Assembly (NCBI RefSeq): GCF_006265095.1
Contig: NZ_VCNK01000012.1
Location: forward strand, 1-64,000
Origin: Phaeobacter sp. B1627
GTDB taxonomy: Bacteria > Pseudomonadota > Alphaproteobacteria > Rhodobacterales > Rhodobacteraceae
Direction of reading: 5' to 3'
Length of the DNA stretch: 64,000 bases
Shown: piece by piece, positions 57,216-64,000 of the stretch
Numbering within the stretch: position 1 is the stretch's first letter
How the letters are laid out: every line of letters starts with the position of its first letter
Position numbers and translations under genes: made by a program
Notes under the pieces: model-generated
What the model was told of the DNA's origin: nothing
Database searches by the model: none
What the model saw: the letters and a program-made list of their open reading frames with translations, nothing else

Positions 57216-58090
57216 AGGAGGAAGTTCTGCACCTCACGCGACTGGCCTTCAAGAGATTTTCGCATTTTCTGGAATGCAGCGGCTTCCAACTGACGGACGC
57301 GTTCCTTGGAGAGACCAAGCTCGCTGCCAAGGCTTTCCAACGTACGCGGCTGTTCCCGAAGTTTGCGTTCCCGCACGATAAACCGTTCGCGGTCGTTCAA
57401 CCCATTGAGCGCGGTAATCAGCCATTCCCGCAGCTGGCGCGTGTCGTGATCTGCCTCGACCAGCTCGGCGGCCTGCTCGCTGTCATCCTCCAGCGCGTCG
57501 ATCCACTCGCGGCCGTCCTCATCCGCCGATTGCACCGCATTCAAGGAAAAATCGGCCCCTGCCAAACGGCCATCCATCATCTCCACGTCGCGCAGGGGAA
57601 CGCCGATCTCCTCGGAAATCATTTGCTGCAGTTTGTGACGATCCAGCTCGACACCTTCGCTCTGCGCTTCGCGCTCCAGTTGCGCCTGCACCCGGCGTAG
57701 GTTGAAGAACAGAGACTTTTGGGACGATGTTGACCCGGTGCGCACCATCGACCAGTTGCGCATCACATAGTCCTGAATCGACGCTTTGATCCACCAGACC
57801 GCATAGGTTGAAAAGCGCACCCCCCGGTCAGGATCAAATTTCTCGGCAGCTTTCATCAGGCCAAGACCCGCTTCCTGTATCAGGTCGTTCATGGGGGCAC
57901 CGTAGCGCCGGAACTTCGACGCCATCGATATAGCCAGACGCATATAGGCGGTGATCAACCGGTGCAGCGCCTGTACGTCGCGCTGATCGCGCCAGGCGTA
58001 GGCAAGCGCCAGCTCCGTTTCAGCGTCCAAAAGCTCGGCTTTCATGGCTCGCTTTGGAAGAGGGTTTTCAGATGTGTCATCCAGTGCCAT
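57212..58090 (-). CDS. rpoH2: RNA polymerase sigma factor RpoHII
   Basis: The 292-residue sigma-32-type factor has region 2 (YMRLAISMASKFRRYGAPMNDLIQEAGLGLMKA, RFSTYAVWWIKASIQDYVMR) with the -10 binding helix, and region 4 (TLESLGSELGLSKERVRQLEAAAFQKM). The sequence follows the RpoHII branch of Rhodobacteraceae rather than RpoHI; in Rhodobacter sphaeroides RpoHII works in singlet-oxygen and general stress responses. GGGAG precedes the ATG at 58090, chosen over the open frame to 58207. Overlaps chaN by 4 bases. Confidence 0.92.
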   Translation of the reverse strand: MALDDTSENPLPKRAMKAELLDAETELALAYAWRDQRDVQALHRLITAYMRLAISMASKFRRYGAPMNDLIQEAGLGLMKAAEKFDPDRGVRFSTYAVWWIKASIQDYVMRNWSMVRTGSTSSQKSLFFNLRRVQAQLEREAQSEGVELDRHKLQQMISEEIGVPLRDVEMMDGRLAGADFSLNAVQSADEDGREWIDALEDDSEQAAELVEADHDTRQLREWLITALNGLNDRERFIVRERKLREQPRTLESLGSELGLSKERVRQLEAAAFQKMRKSLEGQSREVQNFLL

Positions 58091-58145
58091 TTTAAACTCC
58101 CTTTTCCATAAGCTACGTTTACAACGCGCGAGGGGCGGCTTTGGT

Positions 58146-58161
58146 TCAAAAATATTTTTGA
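58146..58161. promoter_or_regulatory. 16-bp perfect palindrome upstream of rpoH2
   Basis: TCAAAAATATTTTTGA is its own reverse complement. It lies 56 bases before the rpoH2 ATG and about 127 before cobU. It may be an operator or a curved AT-rich promoter element; no regulator is assigned. Confidence 0.5.
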
Positions 58162-58171
58162 TGCGTATCGA
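58158..58171. promoter_or_regulatory. candidate Fnr-type box
   Basis: TTGAT-GCGT-ATCGA matches 9 of 10 positions of TTGAT-N4-ATCAA (TTGA-N6-TCGA versus TCAA). It overlaps the 16-bp palindrome by 4 bases and lies in the divergent gap between rpoH2 and cobU. Confidence 0.35.
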
Positions 58172-58287
58172 AAATGAACTGAGATTTCGGTAGTACGTCG
58201 GCAGCACAGCGCCGTAATGCCGTTTAGAAACCGAACAAATTTAGTGGCACAACGGGCAGCACACTTACAACTTAGAGGTTAGACACC

Positions 58288-58806
58288 TTGGCAAGCAGAG
58301 TCACAGTTATTCTCGGCGGTGCGGCGTCCGGAAAATCGGCGTTTGCCGAACAAACATGCGTATCCACAGGCAAAAACAGGATTTATTGGGCGACTTCACA
58401 AATACTTGACCCAGAGATGCAAGACAAGGTGGACCGCCACCTTGCCCAACGCGGAGGCGATTGGACCACGATCGAGGACCCTCTGGACGTCGCGGCGGTT
58501 GCATCCCAGCTCTCGGGGGGGGATGTCCTGTTGATGGAGTGTGCCACGATGTGGCTGAGCAATCACCTCTTTGCCGATCATGATCTCGCAGCCGAGACCG
58601 ACGCCCTTCTGGCCGCGTTTGCCGCCTGCCCGGCGGAAATCGTGGTGGTGACCAATGAAACCGGCCTTGGCATCGTCCCTGAAAACGCAGTGGCACGCCG
58701 GTTTCGCGAAGCGCAGGGGCGGTTCAATATCGCATTGTCCGCACGGGCGGATTGTGTCGTTCTGGTCGCCGCCGGCCTGCCACTGGTCCTGAAGGGCGCC
58801 CTGTGA
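58288..58806 (+). CDS. cobU: adenosylcobinamide kinase / guanylyltransferase
   Basis: CobU (CobP) phosphorylates adenosylcobinamide and transfers GMP to it in late cobalamin synthesis. The 172-residue product has the P-loop ILGGAASGKSAFAE near residue 8, the WATSQ segment and VTNETGLGIVPE near residue 121. The start is TTG with GAGG upstream. It overlaps the CobC-like phosphatase gene by 4 bases, so both act in the nucleotide-loop pathway. Confidence 0.93.
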   Translation: MASRVTVILGGAASGKSAFAEQTCVSTGKNRIYWATSQILDPEMQDKVDRHLAQRGGDWTTIEDPLDVAAVASQLSGGDVLLMECATMWLSNHLFADHDLAAETDALLAAFAACPAEIVVVTNETGLGIVPENAVARRFREAQGRFNIALSARADCVVLVAAGLPLVLKGAL

Positions 58807-59384
58807 TCACCCGGTTCCATATGGTGCGGCACGGCCCCACCCACGCGCGCAGCATGGTCGGCTGGTCTGATCTGCCCGCGGACCTGTCAGACGCGGCTCA
58901 GCTGTCGCGCCTGGCGCAGATGTTGCCCCCTGAGGCGGTCGTGGTCTCATCCGACCTGATCCGCGCGGTGACGACGGCCGATGCCATTCAGGGATCCCGC
59001 CAGCGCCTGTCCCATACTGCGGATCTCCGGGAAATTCATTTCGGGGAGTGGGAGTTGCGGACCTGGCGCGAGGTGGATGCCGAAACCCCGGACCACATCC
59101 GCGCATTCTGGGAAACCCCCGGCACGATTGCCCCGCCCGGCGGAGAAAGCTGGAATGACCTGTCAAAACGGGTCTCGACACGCATGGATCATCTGGCGCA
59201 GGCCCATGCCGGGTCGGATGTGATCGTTGTCGGTCACTTCGGTCAGATCCTCTGTCAGGTGCAACGGGCAGCGGCCCTGTCCCCCTCCGACGCATTCGGC
59301 CACAAGATCGACAACCTTTCGGTCACCCGCATAGATCACACCGACGGAAAGTGGATACCCGGCCCGATCAATCAAATTTTGTGA
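58803..59384 (+). CDS. histidine-phosphatase-family protein, CobC-like
   Basis: The 193-residue product is a phosphoglycerate-mutase-type phosphatase with RHG motif MVRHGPTHA near residue 8, VSSDLIRAVTTA, FGEWE and VVGHFGQIL near residue 140 (second catalytic His). The GTG start overlaps the cobU stop by 4 bases. Next to cobU, alpha-ribazole phosphatase activity is the natural guess, but other sugar-phosphate roles are possible. Confidence 0.82.
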   Translation: MITRFHMVRHGPTHARSMVGWSDLPADLSDAAQLSRLAQMLPPEAVVVSSDLIRAVTTADAIQGSRQRLSHTADLREIHFGEWELRTWREVDAETPDHIRAFWETPGTIAPPGGESWNDLSKRVSTRMDHLAQAHAGSDVIVVGHFGQILCQVQRAAALSPSDAFGHKIDNLSVTRIDHTDGKWIPGPINQIL

Positions 59385-59443
59385 TGGCTTCGCATATAAA
59401 TATTCATTTTACTGATATTGAGAATATGCACTAGTGTCGCCCT

Positions 59444-60124
59444 ATGACATATACACTCTACATCGGTGATCGCATGTTTTCCAGCTGGTCTTTGCGCGGC
59501 TGGCTCATGCTTGAAAAGTTCTCCTTGCCCCATGACGTGCAGTTGGTGGGGCTGTATTCCGGCACAATGGCGCAGGATCTTGCGCCCCTGGCGCCAGCCC
59601 GCCTCGTTCCGGCCCTGAGGCTGCCGGAGGGCACTGTGGTGGGGGAAACGCTGGCTATGGCGGAGACGCTGGCCGAACGCCATCCCGATGCCCAGCTGTG
59701 GCCCGAGGATGCCGCCTGCCGTGCCACGGCGCGCTGGCTTTGTGCCGAAATGACCTCTGGTTTCAGCGCCTTGCGGGGCGACTGCCCGATGCAGCTGAAC
59801 CACATCTGGCAGGGGTTTGCCCCCTCGCCGGCGGTTCTGAGCGACCTGGATCGTATTCAGACGCTGTTCGCGCATGCCAGATCCGTTTCAGGTCACAAAA
59901 GCGGGCCTCTGTTCGGGGCATATAGCCTCGCGGATGTTTTCTATACGCCCGTGGCGGCGCGGATCATCGGATATGATCTGCCGGTCTCTGACGCCACACG
60001 CGCCTATTGCGCCACGCTTTTGAATGATCCCGCCGTGCACCAGTGGCAGAATATGGCCCGACAGGTCACCTACGACCCCCTCCCCTACGCTCAGGACCTC
60101 GAACACCGGCCCTGGAGCGTCTGA
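59444..60124 (+). CDS. glutathione S-transferase family protein
   Basis: The 226-residue product has an N-terminal thioredoxin-like half (YTLYIGDRMFSSWSLRGWLML) with the active-site region Ser/Trp, PALRLPEGTVVGETLAMAETLAERHP (the GST cis-Pro and Glu-Ser/Thr binding loop), and an all-helical C-terminal half with YSLADVFYTPVAARI. The substrate is unknown. It follows the CobC-like gene after 59 bases. Confidence 0.85.
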   Translation: MTYTLYIGDRMFSSWSLRGWLMLEKFSLPHDVQLVGLYSGTMAQDLAPLAPARLVPALRLPEGTVVGETLAMAETLAERHPDAQLWPEDAACRATARWLCAEMTSGFSALRGDCPMQLNHIWQGFAPSPAVLSDLDRIQTLFAHARSVSGHKSGPLFGAYSLADVFYTPVAARIIGYDLPVSDATRAYCATLLNDPAVHQWQNMARQVTYDPLPYAQDLEHRPWSV

Positions 60125-60151
60125 CGATTTCGCGGCAGGTTTACGGCCAAC

Positions 60152-60166
60152 TTAACCAATCAGTAA
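60152..60166 (+). promoter_or_regulatory. CtrA-like site upstream of comM
   Basis: TTAA-CCAATCA-GTAA differs by one base from the CtrA consensus TTAA-N7-TTAA and includes TTAACC. It lies 65 bases before the comM start. CtrA controls comM and GTA-recipient competence genes in Rhodobacter capsulatus, so a site here is reasonable. Confidence 0.45.
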
Positions 60167-60192
60167 CCACGATTTCCAATGCTGCTGTCCGG

Positions 60193-60221
60193 GAGTTCCC
60201 ACGTGAACTCGGGGGGGGGGG
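60193..60221. promoter_or_regulatory. dyad and 11-G tract before comM
   Basis: GAGTTC (60193-60198) and GAACTC (60205-60210) form an 18-bp dyad that is directly followed by eleven G (60211-60221). The last G bases are part of the comM ribosome-binding site (GGAG), 7 bases from the TTG start. The tract is the longest single-base run in this window. Confidence 0.75.
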
Positions 60222-60230
60222 AGAGCAGCA

Positions 60231-61739
60231 TTGATTTCGCGGGCACATACAGTGGCATTTCAGGGCGTCGAAGCCTGCCCTGTCGAAGTACAATGCGCCA
60301 TCTCACCCGGATTGCCGGCGTTTTCGATCGTCGGTCTGCCGGATAAAGCCGTCAGCGAGGCCCGCGACCGGGTGCGCTCTGCACTGGCGGTGATGTCGAT
60401 CGCCCTGCCGTCGCGTCGGATCACCATCAATCTCTCTCCTGCTGACCTGCCGAAAGAAGGCAGCCATTTTGACCTTCCCATCGCCGTCGCCCTGCTGGTC
60501 GCGCTTGAAATTCTCCCGCCCGAGGCGGCCAGTGAAACACTGTCACTGGGGGAGTTGTCGCTCGACGGGACATTGGTCGCCATCAATGGCGCCCTGCCCG
60601 CAGCATTGGCAGCAGCCGAACAGGACCGGACGTTGCTTTGCCCCAAGGGGTCCGGGGCAGAGGCCGCCTGGGTCGCCGCTGCCACGGTCATCGGCGCCAA
60701 ATCCCTGGCCGAGGTGATCCGTCATTTCACCGGACAGTCTGTCATTGCCGTCGCCCAACCCGGAGAGGTGGTCAGCGGCACCGACGACAGGGATCTGTCG
60801 GATATCAAAGGGCAGGACAGCGCCCGCCGCGCGCTGGAGATCGCTGCCGCAGGCCGTCACCACCTGTTGATGAGCGGTCCACCGGGCGCGGGCAAATCCA
60901 TGCTGGCGGCGCGTTTGCCCTCCATTCTGCCCCCCCTGTCGCCGCAAGAGGCGCTGGAAACCTCGATGATTCACTCCATATGCGGCATGATCGAAGCAGG
61001 TGGCGTCAGCCGGGCCCGGCCCTATCGCGCGCCCCATCACACGGCCTCCATGGCGGCGATCGTCGGGGGCGGGCGGCGCGCGCATCCCGGTGAAATCAGC
61101 CTCGCGCACAATGGCGTTCTGTTTCTGGATGAGCTGCCCGAATTTGCCCGCGCGGTGCTGGAAACGCTGCGACAGCCGCTGGAAACCGGGGATGTGATGG
61201 TGGCGCGGGCCAACGCCCATGTGCGGTACCCCAGCCGCTTCATGCTGGTTGCGGCTGCCAATCCCTGCCGGTGTGGATATATGACCGATCCGGCGCGGGC
61301 CTGCGCGAAGGCGCCGCAATGCGGAGCCGACTATATGGGGCGGGTTTCCGGTCCGTTGATGGATCGGTTCGACCTGCGCATCGACGTGGAGCCCGTTGCA
61401 TTTGCCGATCTGGAACGCAGCCGCAGCGGCGAAAGCTCTGCCACCGTTGCGGGTCGCGTTGCAGCCGCCCGCGCCATCCAGACCGAGCGCTACGCGGGCT
61501 GCGAGGGCGTCAGATCCAACGCGGATGCAGAGGGACGTGTGCTGGATGACGTGGCCCGGCTGGATAGTGAAAGCCGGGACCTGATGCGCGCCGCTGCGGA
61601 GCGGTTTGGCCTCAGCGCCCGGGGCTACCACCGTGTCCTGCGGGTCGCCCGCACGATTGCGGATCTTGACGGCGACCCGACCATCGCACGGGACCACGTG
61701 GCAGAGGCCCTCTCCTACCGGCTGTCCGGTTCCGGGTGA
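60231..61739 (+). CDS. comM: ComM/YifB-family branch-migration helicase
   Basis: ComM is a hexameric AAA+ helicase that moves branches during integration of single-stranded DNA in natural transformation. The 502-residue product has the Lon-like N-terminal domain (HTVAFQGVEACPVEVQCAIS), Walker A SGPPGAGKSMLA near residue 216, Walker B LFLDELPEF and a zinc-like CRCG-x-C cluster (NPCRCGYMTDPARACAKAPQCG). The TTG start fits the family N-terminus exactly. Its 5' region carries a CtrA-like site, a dyad and an 11-G tract. Confidence 0.93.
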   Translation: MISRAHTVAFQGVEACPVEVQCAISPGLPAFSIVGLPDKAVSEARDRVRSALAVMSIALPSRRITINLSPADLPKEGSHFDLPIAVALLVALEILPPEAASETLSLGELSLDGTLVAINGALPAALAAAEQDRTLLCPKGSGAEAAWVAAATVIGAKSLAEVIRHFTGQSVIAVAQPGEVVSGTDDRDLSDIKGQDSARRALEIAAAGRHHLLMSGPPGAGKSMLAARLPSILPPLSPQEALETSMIHSICGMIEAGGVSRARPYRAPHHTASMAAIVGGGRRAHPGEISLAHNGVLFLDELPEFARAVLETLRQPLETGDVMVARANAHVRYPSRFMLVAAANPCRCGYMTDPARACAKAPQCGADYMGRVSGPLMDRFDLRIDVEPVAFADLERSRSGESSATVAGRVAAARAIQTERYAGCEGVRSNADAEGRVLDDVARLDSESRDLMRAAAERFGLSARGYHRVLRVARTIADLDGDPTIARDHVAEALSYRLSGSG

Positions 61740-61766
61740 CTTGTCCGGTTGACCAAGCTGGTTGCC

Positions 61767-61826
61767 CGGACTGGTCGGACTGGAGCGAACTGGACTGAGC
61801 CGGACAGAGCTGGACCGGGACGGAAC
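61767..61826. repeat. degenerate 10-bp repeats ending GGAC
   Basis: Successive 10-bp units CGGACTGGAG, CGAACTGGAC, TGAGCCGGAC, AGAGCTGGAC and CGGGACGGAA follow CGGACTGGT between the comM stop and the convergent gshB stop. The shared core is CTGGAC or its variants. Confidence 0.7.
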
Positions 61827-61843
61827 CGGAGGGGACGTCGGGA

Positions 61844-62776
61844 TCAGACCTTGGCTTCGATCGCCTGCCAGACCTTTTCGGCGATATTGACCCCGTCAAA
61901 GCGTTCCAGTTCCTGAATGCCGGTCGGGGAGGTGACGTTGATTTCCGTCAGATAGTCGCCGATCACATCGATACCGACAAAGACCTGACCGCGCTCCTTC
62001 AGAAGCGGGCCGATCGCGGCACAGATCTCCAGATCGCGGTCGGTCAGGCCGATCTTTTCCGGGCGCCCGCCCACATGCATGTTGGAGCGTGTCTCACCCG
62101 CTGCAGGCACCCGATTGATCGCACCCACCGGCTCTCCATCGACAAGAATCACGCGTTTGTCACCGTTGGACACATCGGGCAGGAATTTCTGCACGATCAG
62201 CGGCTCGCGGCTGAAGCCTGTGAACAGTTCATGCAACGAGGACAGGTTGCGATCATTGGCGTCCAGACGGAACACCCCGGCGCCGCCATTGCCATAGAGC
62301 GGTTTCAGGATCACATCGCCATGCTTTGCCTTGAAGGCCTTGATGGTCGCAAGGTCACGGGCAATCGTGGTGGGTGGCGTCAGGTGGGGGAAGTCGAGCA
62401 CCAGCAGTTTTTCGGGAAAGTTCCTGACCCAGAACGGATCGTTCACCACAAGGGCCTGCCCCTTCAGGCGGTCCAGAAGATGGGTGGACGTGATATAGTG
62501 CATGTCAAACGGGGGGTCCTGCCGCAACCAGACGACATCGAATTCGGCCAGATCAACTTCGCGCAGCTCGCCCAGGACGGCGGGATCGCCTGCGATACGC
62601 TGAACCGTCATGTCATGTCCGCGCGCCGTCACCCGCCCTTCCTGATAGGCCAGTTGGTCGGGCGCATAATAGAACAATGTATGGCCGCGCTTTTGCGCCT
62701 CCTCGGCGAGACGGAAACTGCTGTCGGCATTGATGTCGACGCCCATGATCGGGTCCATCTGAAAGGCGATTTTCAT
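61844..62776 (-). CDS. gshB: glutathione synthetase
   Basis: GshB joins gamma-glutamylcysteine and glycine with ATP. The 310-residue product has the N-terminal [21 protein letters not shown] typical of GshB shortened here, and the ATP-grasp region [15 protein letters not shown], ending [24 protein letters not shown] with the Mg ligands. AAGGGA precedes the ATG. It follows yraN and rsmI on the same strand, with a 61-base gap. Confidence 0.96.
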   Translation of the reverse strand: MKIAFQMDPIMGVDINADSSFRLAEEAQKRGHTLFYYAPDQLAYQEGRVTARGHDMTVQRIAGDPAVLGELREVDLAEFDVVWLRQDPPFDMHYITSTHLLDRLKGQALVVNDPFWVRNFPEKLLVLDFPHLTPPTTIARDLATIKAFKAKHGDVILKPLYGNGGAGVFRLDANDRNLSSLHELFTGFSREPLIVQKFLPDVSNGDKRVILVDGEPVGAINRVPAAGETRSNMHVGGRPEKIGLTDRDLEICAAIGPLLKERGQVFVGIDVIGDYLTEINVTSPTGIQELERFDGVNIAEKVWQAIEAKV

Positions 62777-62837
62777 GGCGGGTGTCCCTTTTGGTGTTTT
62801 TCAGTACATGGCCCAGCGGCTTGTGCGGTTCAATGGG

Positions 62838-63212
62838 TCAACCGTGGCCAAACGCATTTTCGAGGATCTCGACGTGGCCCGGCCCCCAGACCAGAACGAC
62901 GTCGAGCCGGGTTTCGGTCAACTGGCCACGCGGCTCGGTATCGAGAAACACCGCCGCACTGGCCATCACCCGCTGCATCTGACGCGCCGAGATCCGGGCG
63001 GCTGCAGTATCGCGCGACACACTGGATTTGACCTCGGCAAAGATCACCTCAGTGCCCCGGCGCAGGATCAGATCAATCTCGCCATGAGGCCCGCGCCAGC
63101 GTTGCTCCGCCAGGGTATAGCCGCGATCCAGATAGCTCTGCAGGGCCAGCTCTTCCGCCGCCGCTCCGGACAGATGCGACACTTCTCCGCGGGTCTGGCG
63201 CGAACGGCTCAT
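62838..63212 (-). CDS. yraN: YraN-family (UPF0102) putative nuclease
   Basis: The 124-residue product has the YraN pattern: GAAAEELALQSYLDRGYTL, then GPHGEIDLILRRGTEVIFAEVKS with the Asp and Glu-x-Lys of a restriction-endonuclease-like fold. The role is unproven; the family is often beside rsmI. The ATG at 63212 is 4 bases after the rsmI stop, so the two genes are coupled or tightly linked. Confidence 0.9.
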   Translation of the reverse strand: MSRSRQTRGEVSHLSGAAAEELALQSYLDRGYTLAEQRWRGPHGEIDLILRRGTEVIFAEVKSSVSRDTAAARISARQMQRVMASAAVFLDTEPRGQLTETRLDVVLVWGPGHVEILENAFGHG

Positions 63213-63216
63213 CGGC

Positions 63217-64000
63217 CTAGACCTCCCTCGCGATCTGCAGGGCCTGCTGGTATATCTTGCGCCGCGGGGCCCCATGCGCTTCGGCGACGATGGCGGCGGC
63301 ATCCTTGACCGAATTGTCCCTGAGGGCCGCACGCAGATCCGCCTCAAGATCGACCTCACTGGTCGCGGCCTCCCGCTGCCGGTCGACCAAAACAACGATT
63401 TCGCCCTTCACGGAGGCTTCAGCCAGAGCCGCCGCAAGCTCCGACAGAGGTGCGCGGCGCACTTCTTCGAATTTCTTCGTCAATTCCCGACACAGCGCCG
63501 CCTGCCGGTCTCCCAGCACCGTCGCCATGTCCAGGAGCGAGGCCGCGATCCGTTTGGGCGATTCGTAGAACACCAGCGTGCCGGGGATATTCGCCAGTTC
63601 CTCAAGCCGCTTGCGCCGCGCGCCGGTCGCATTCGGCAGGAAGCCTGCAAAAAAGAACGCATCCGTGGGCAGACCCGCAAGCGTCAATGCGCAAAGCGCC
63701 GCCGACGCGCCCGGAGCCGCCGTAACCAGATGCCCCGCCGTGGCCGCCTCGCGGCTGAGATCATAGCCCGGATCGGCAATCATCGGCATCCCCGCCTCGG
63801 AGGCATAGGCCACTGATTTGCCTGCGGACAAGGCCTCCAACAGCTTCGCACGGGCGCCGGGGCCTGAATGGTCGTGATAGGCGATCACCTGCCTGTCACC
63901 GAGCGGAACCCCGTGGATTTCAAGGAGTCTGCGCATCGAGCGGGTGTCCTCGGCGGCGATCAGATCGGCCGAGGCCAATACATCGAGCGCCCGCAATGTG
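63217..64000 (-). CDS. rsmI: 16S rRNA (cytidine1402-2'-O)-methyltransferase, truncated by window edge
   Basis: RsmI methylates the ribose of C1402 in 16S rRNA. The visible 261 residues begin inside the gene at TLRALDVLASADLIAAEDTR, the segment after the usual IGNLGDI start, and contain the SAM-fold motifs SEAGMPMIADPG and GFLPN. The N-terminus lies beyond 64000. The C-terminal domain is complete. Order rsmI-yraN-gshB is typical of Rhodobacteraceae. Confidence 0.93.
   Translation of the reverse strand, partial: TLRALDVLASADLIAAEDTRSMRRLLEIHGVPLGDRQVIAYHDHSGPGARAKLLEALSAGKSVAYASEAGMPMIADPGYDLSREAATAGHLVTAAPGASAALCALTLAGLPTDAFFFAGFLPNATGARRKRLEELANIPGTLVFYESPKRIAASLLDMATVLGDRQAALCRELTKKFEEVRRAPLSELAAALAEASVKGEIVVLVDRQREAATSEVDLEADLRAALRDNSVKDAAAIVAEAHGAPRRKIYQQALQIAREV

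Overview
The window reads as ordinary chromosome from a high-GC alphaproteobacterium of the Rhodobacteraceae (Roseobacter group). Support comes from the class I lysyl-tRNA synthetase, the NDUFS4-type complex I accessory subunit, an RpoHII-type heat-shock sigma factor, an enlarged TauC permease, and gene orders such as rsmI-yraN-gshB and mreBCD-mrdA-rodA. I see no rRNA, tRNA, CRISPR array, intact insertion sequence or prophage.

Layout. 1-1425: mostly featureless DNA with one doubtful small ORF. 1426-6688: NDUFS4-like gene, uvrB, a lipoprotein, an exported protein, an ABM-domain protein and a beta-barrel-like exported protein. 6819-10761 (minus strand): the most accessory-looking block, with a right-handed beta-helix protein, an unrecognised 383-residue protein and a PAAR-repeat protein. 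10924-21533: lysK, a TerB-like gene, tauABC, dacB, nadD, a PEBP-like exported protein and ettA. 21754-28813: two paralogous small membrane proteins, tesA divergent from ybbA-ybbP, an Rrf2-family Fe-S regulator, a gamma-glutamylcyclotransferase and a DUF2254 protein. 28928-37300: gltX, a Tat-exported metallo-beta-lactamase-fold protein, a DadA-like oxidase, nadE, a periplasmic protein with 18 MORN repeats, and a hypothetical protein. 37596-41230: a likely leucine leader peptide, leuA, rlmJ and a lysozyme-like exported protein. 41465-48514: the cell-shape operon mreB-mreC-mreD-mrdA-rodA, then a VOC protein and ghrA. 48640-56288 (minus): an M3 oligopeptidase, an amino-acid ABC permease and binding protein without an ATPase, moeB, dut, a lone receiver domain and coaBC. 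56364-64000: chaN and rpoH2 (overlapping), cobU with a CobC-like phosphatase, a GST, comM, gshB, yraN and the truncated rsmI.

Many genes are packed with 4-bp start/stop overlaps (tauB-tauC, ybbA-ybbP, GGCT-DUF2254, mreC to rodA, VOC-ghrA, dut-moeB, rpoH2-chaN, cobU-cobC), which implies translational coupling. TTG starts recur (the gene at 6005, mreC, cobU, comM).

The signals most worth following are: (1) a putative, possibly leaderless, leucine leader peptide with mutually exclusive hairpins before leuA; (2) comM with a CtrA-like site, a dyad and an 11-G tract in its 5' region; (3) the orphan PAAR and 383-residue pair beside a beta-helix protein; (4) short tandem repeats of 10 to 28 bp in most convergent intergenic gaps; (5) Fnr-type boxes near the Rrf2 regulator and upstream of rpoH2; (6) strong hairpins directly after both ABC binding-protein genes.
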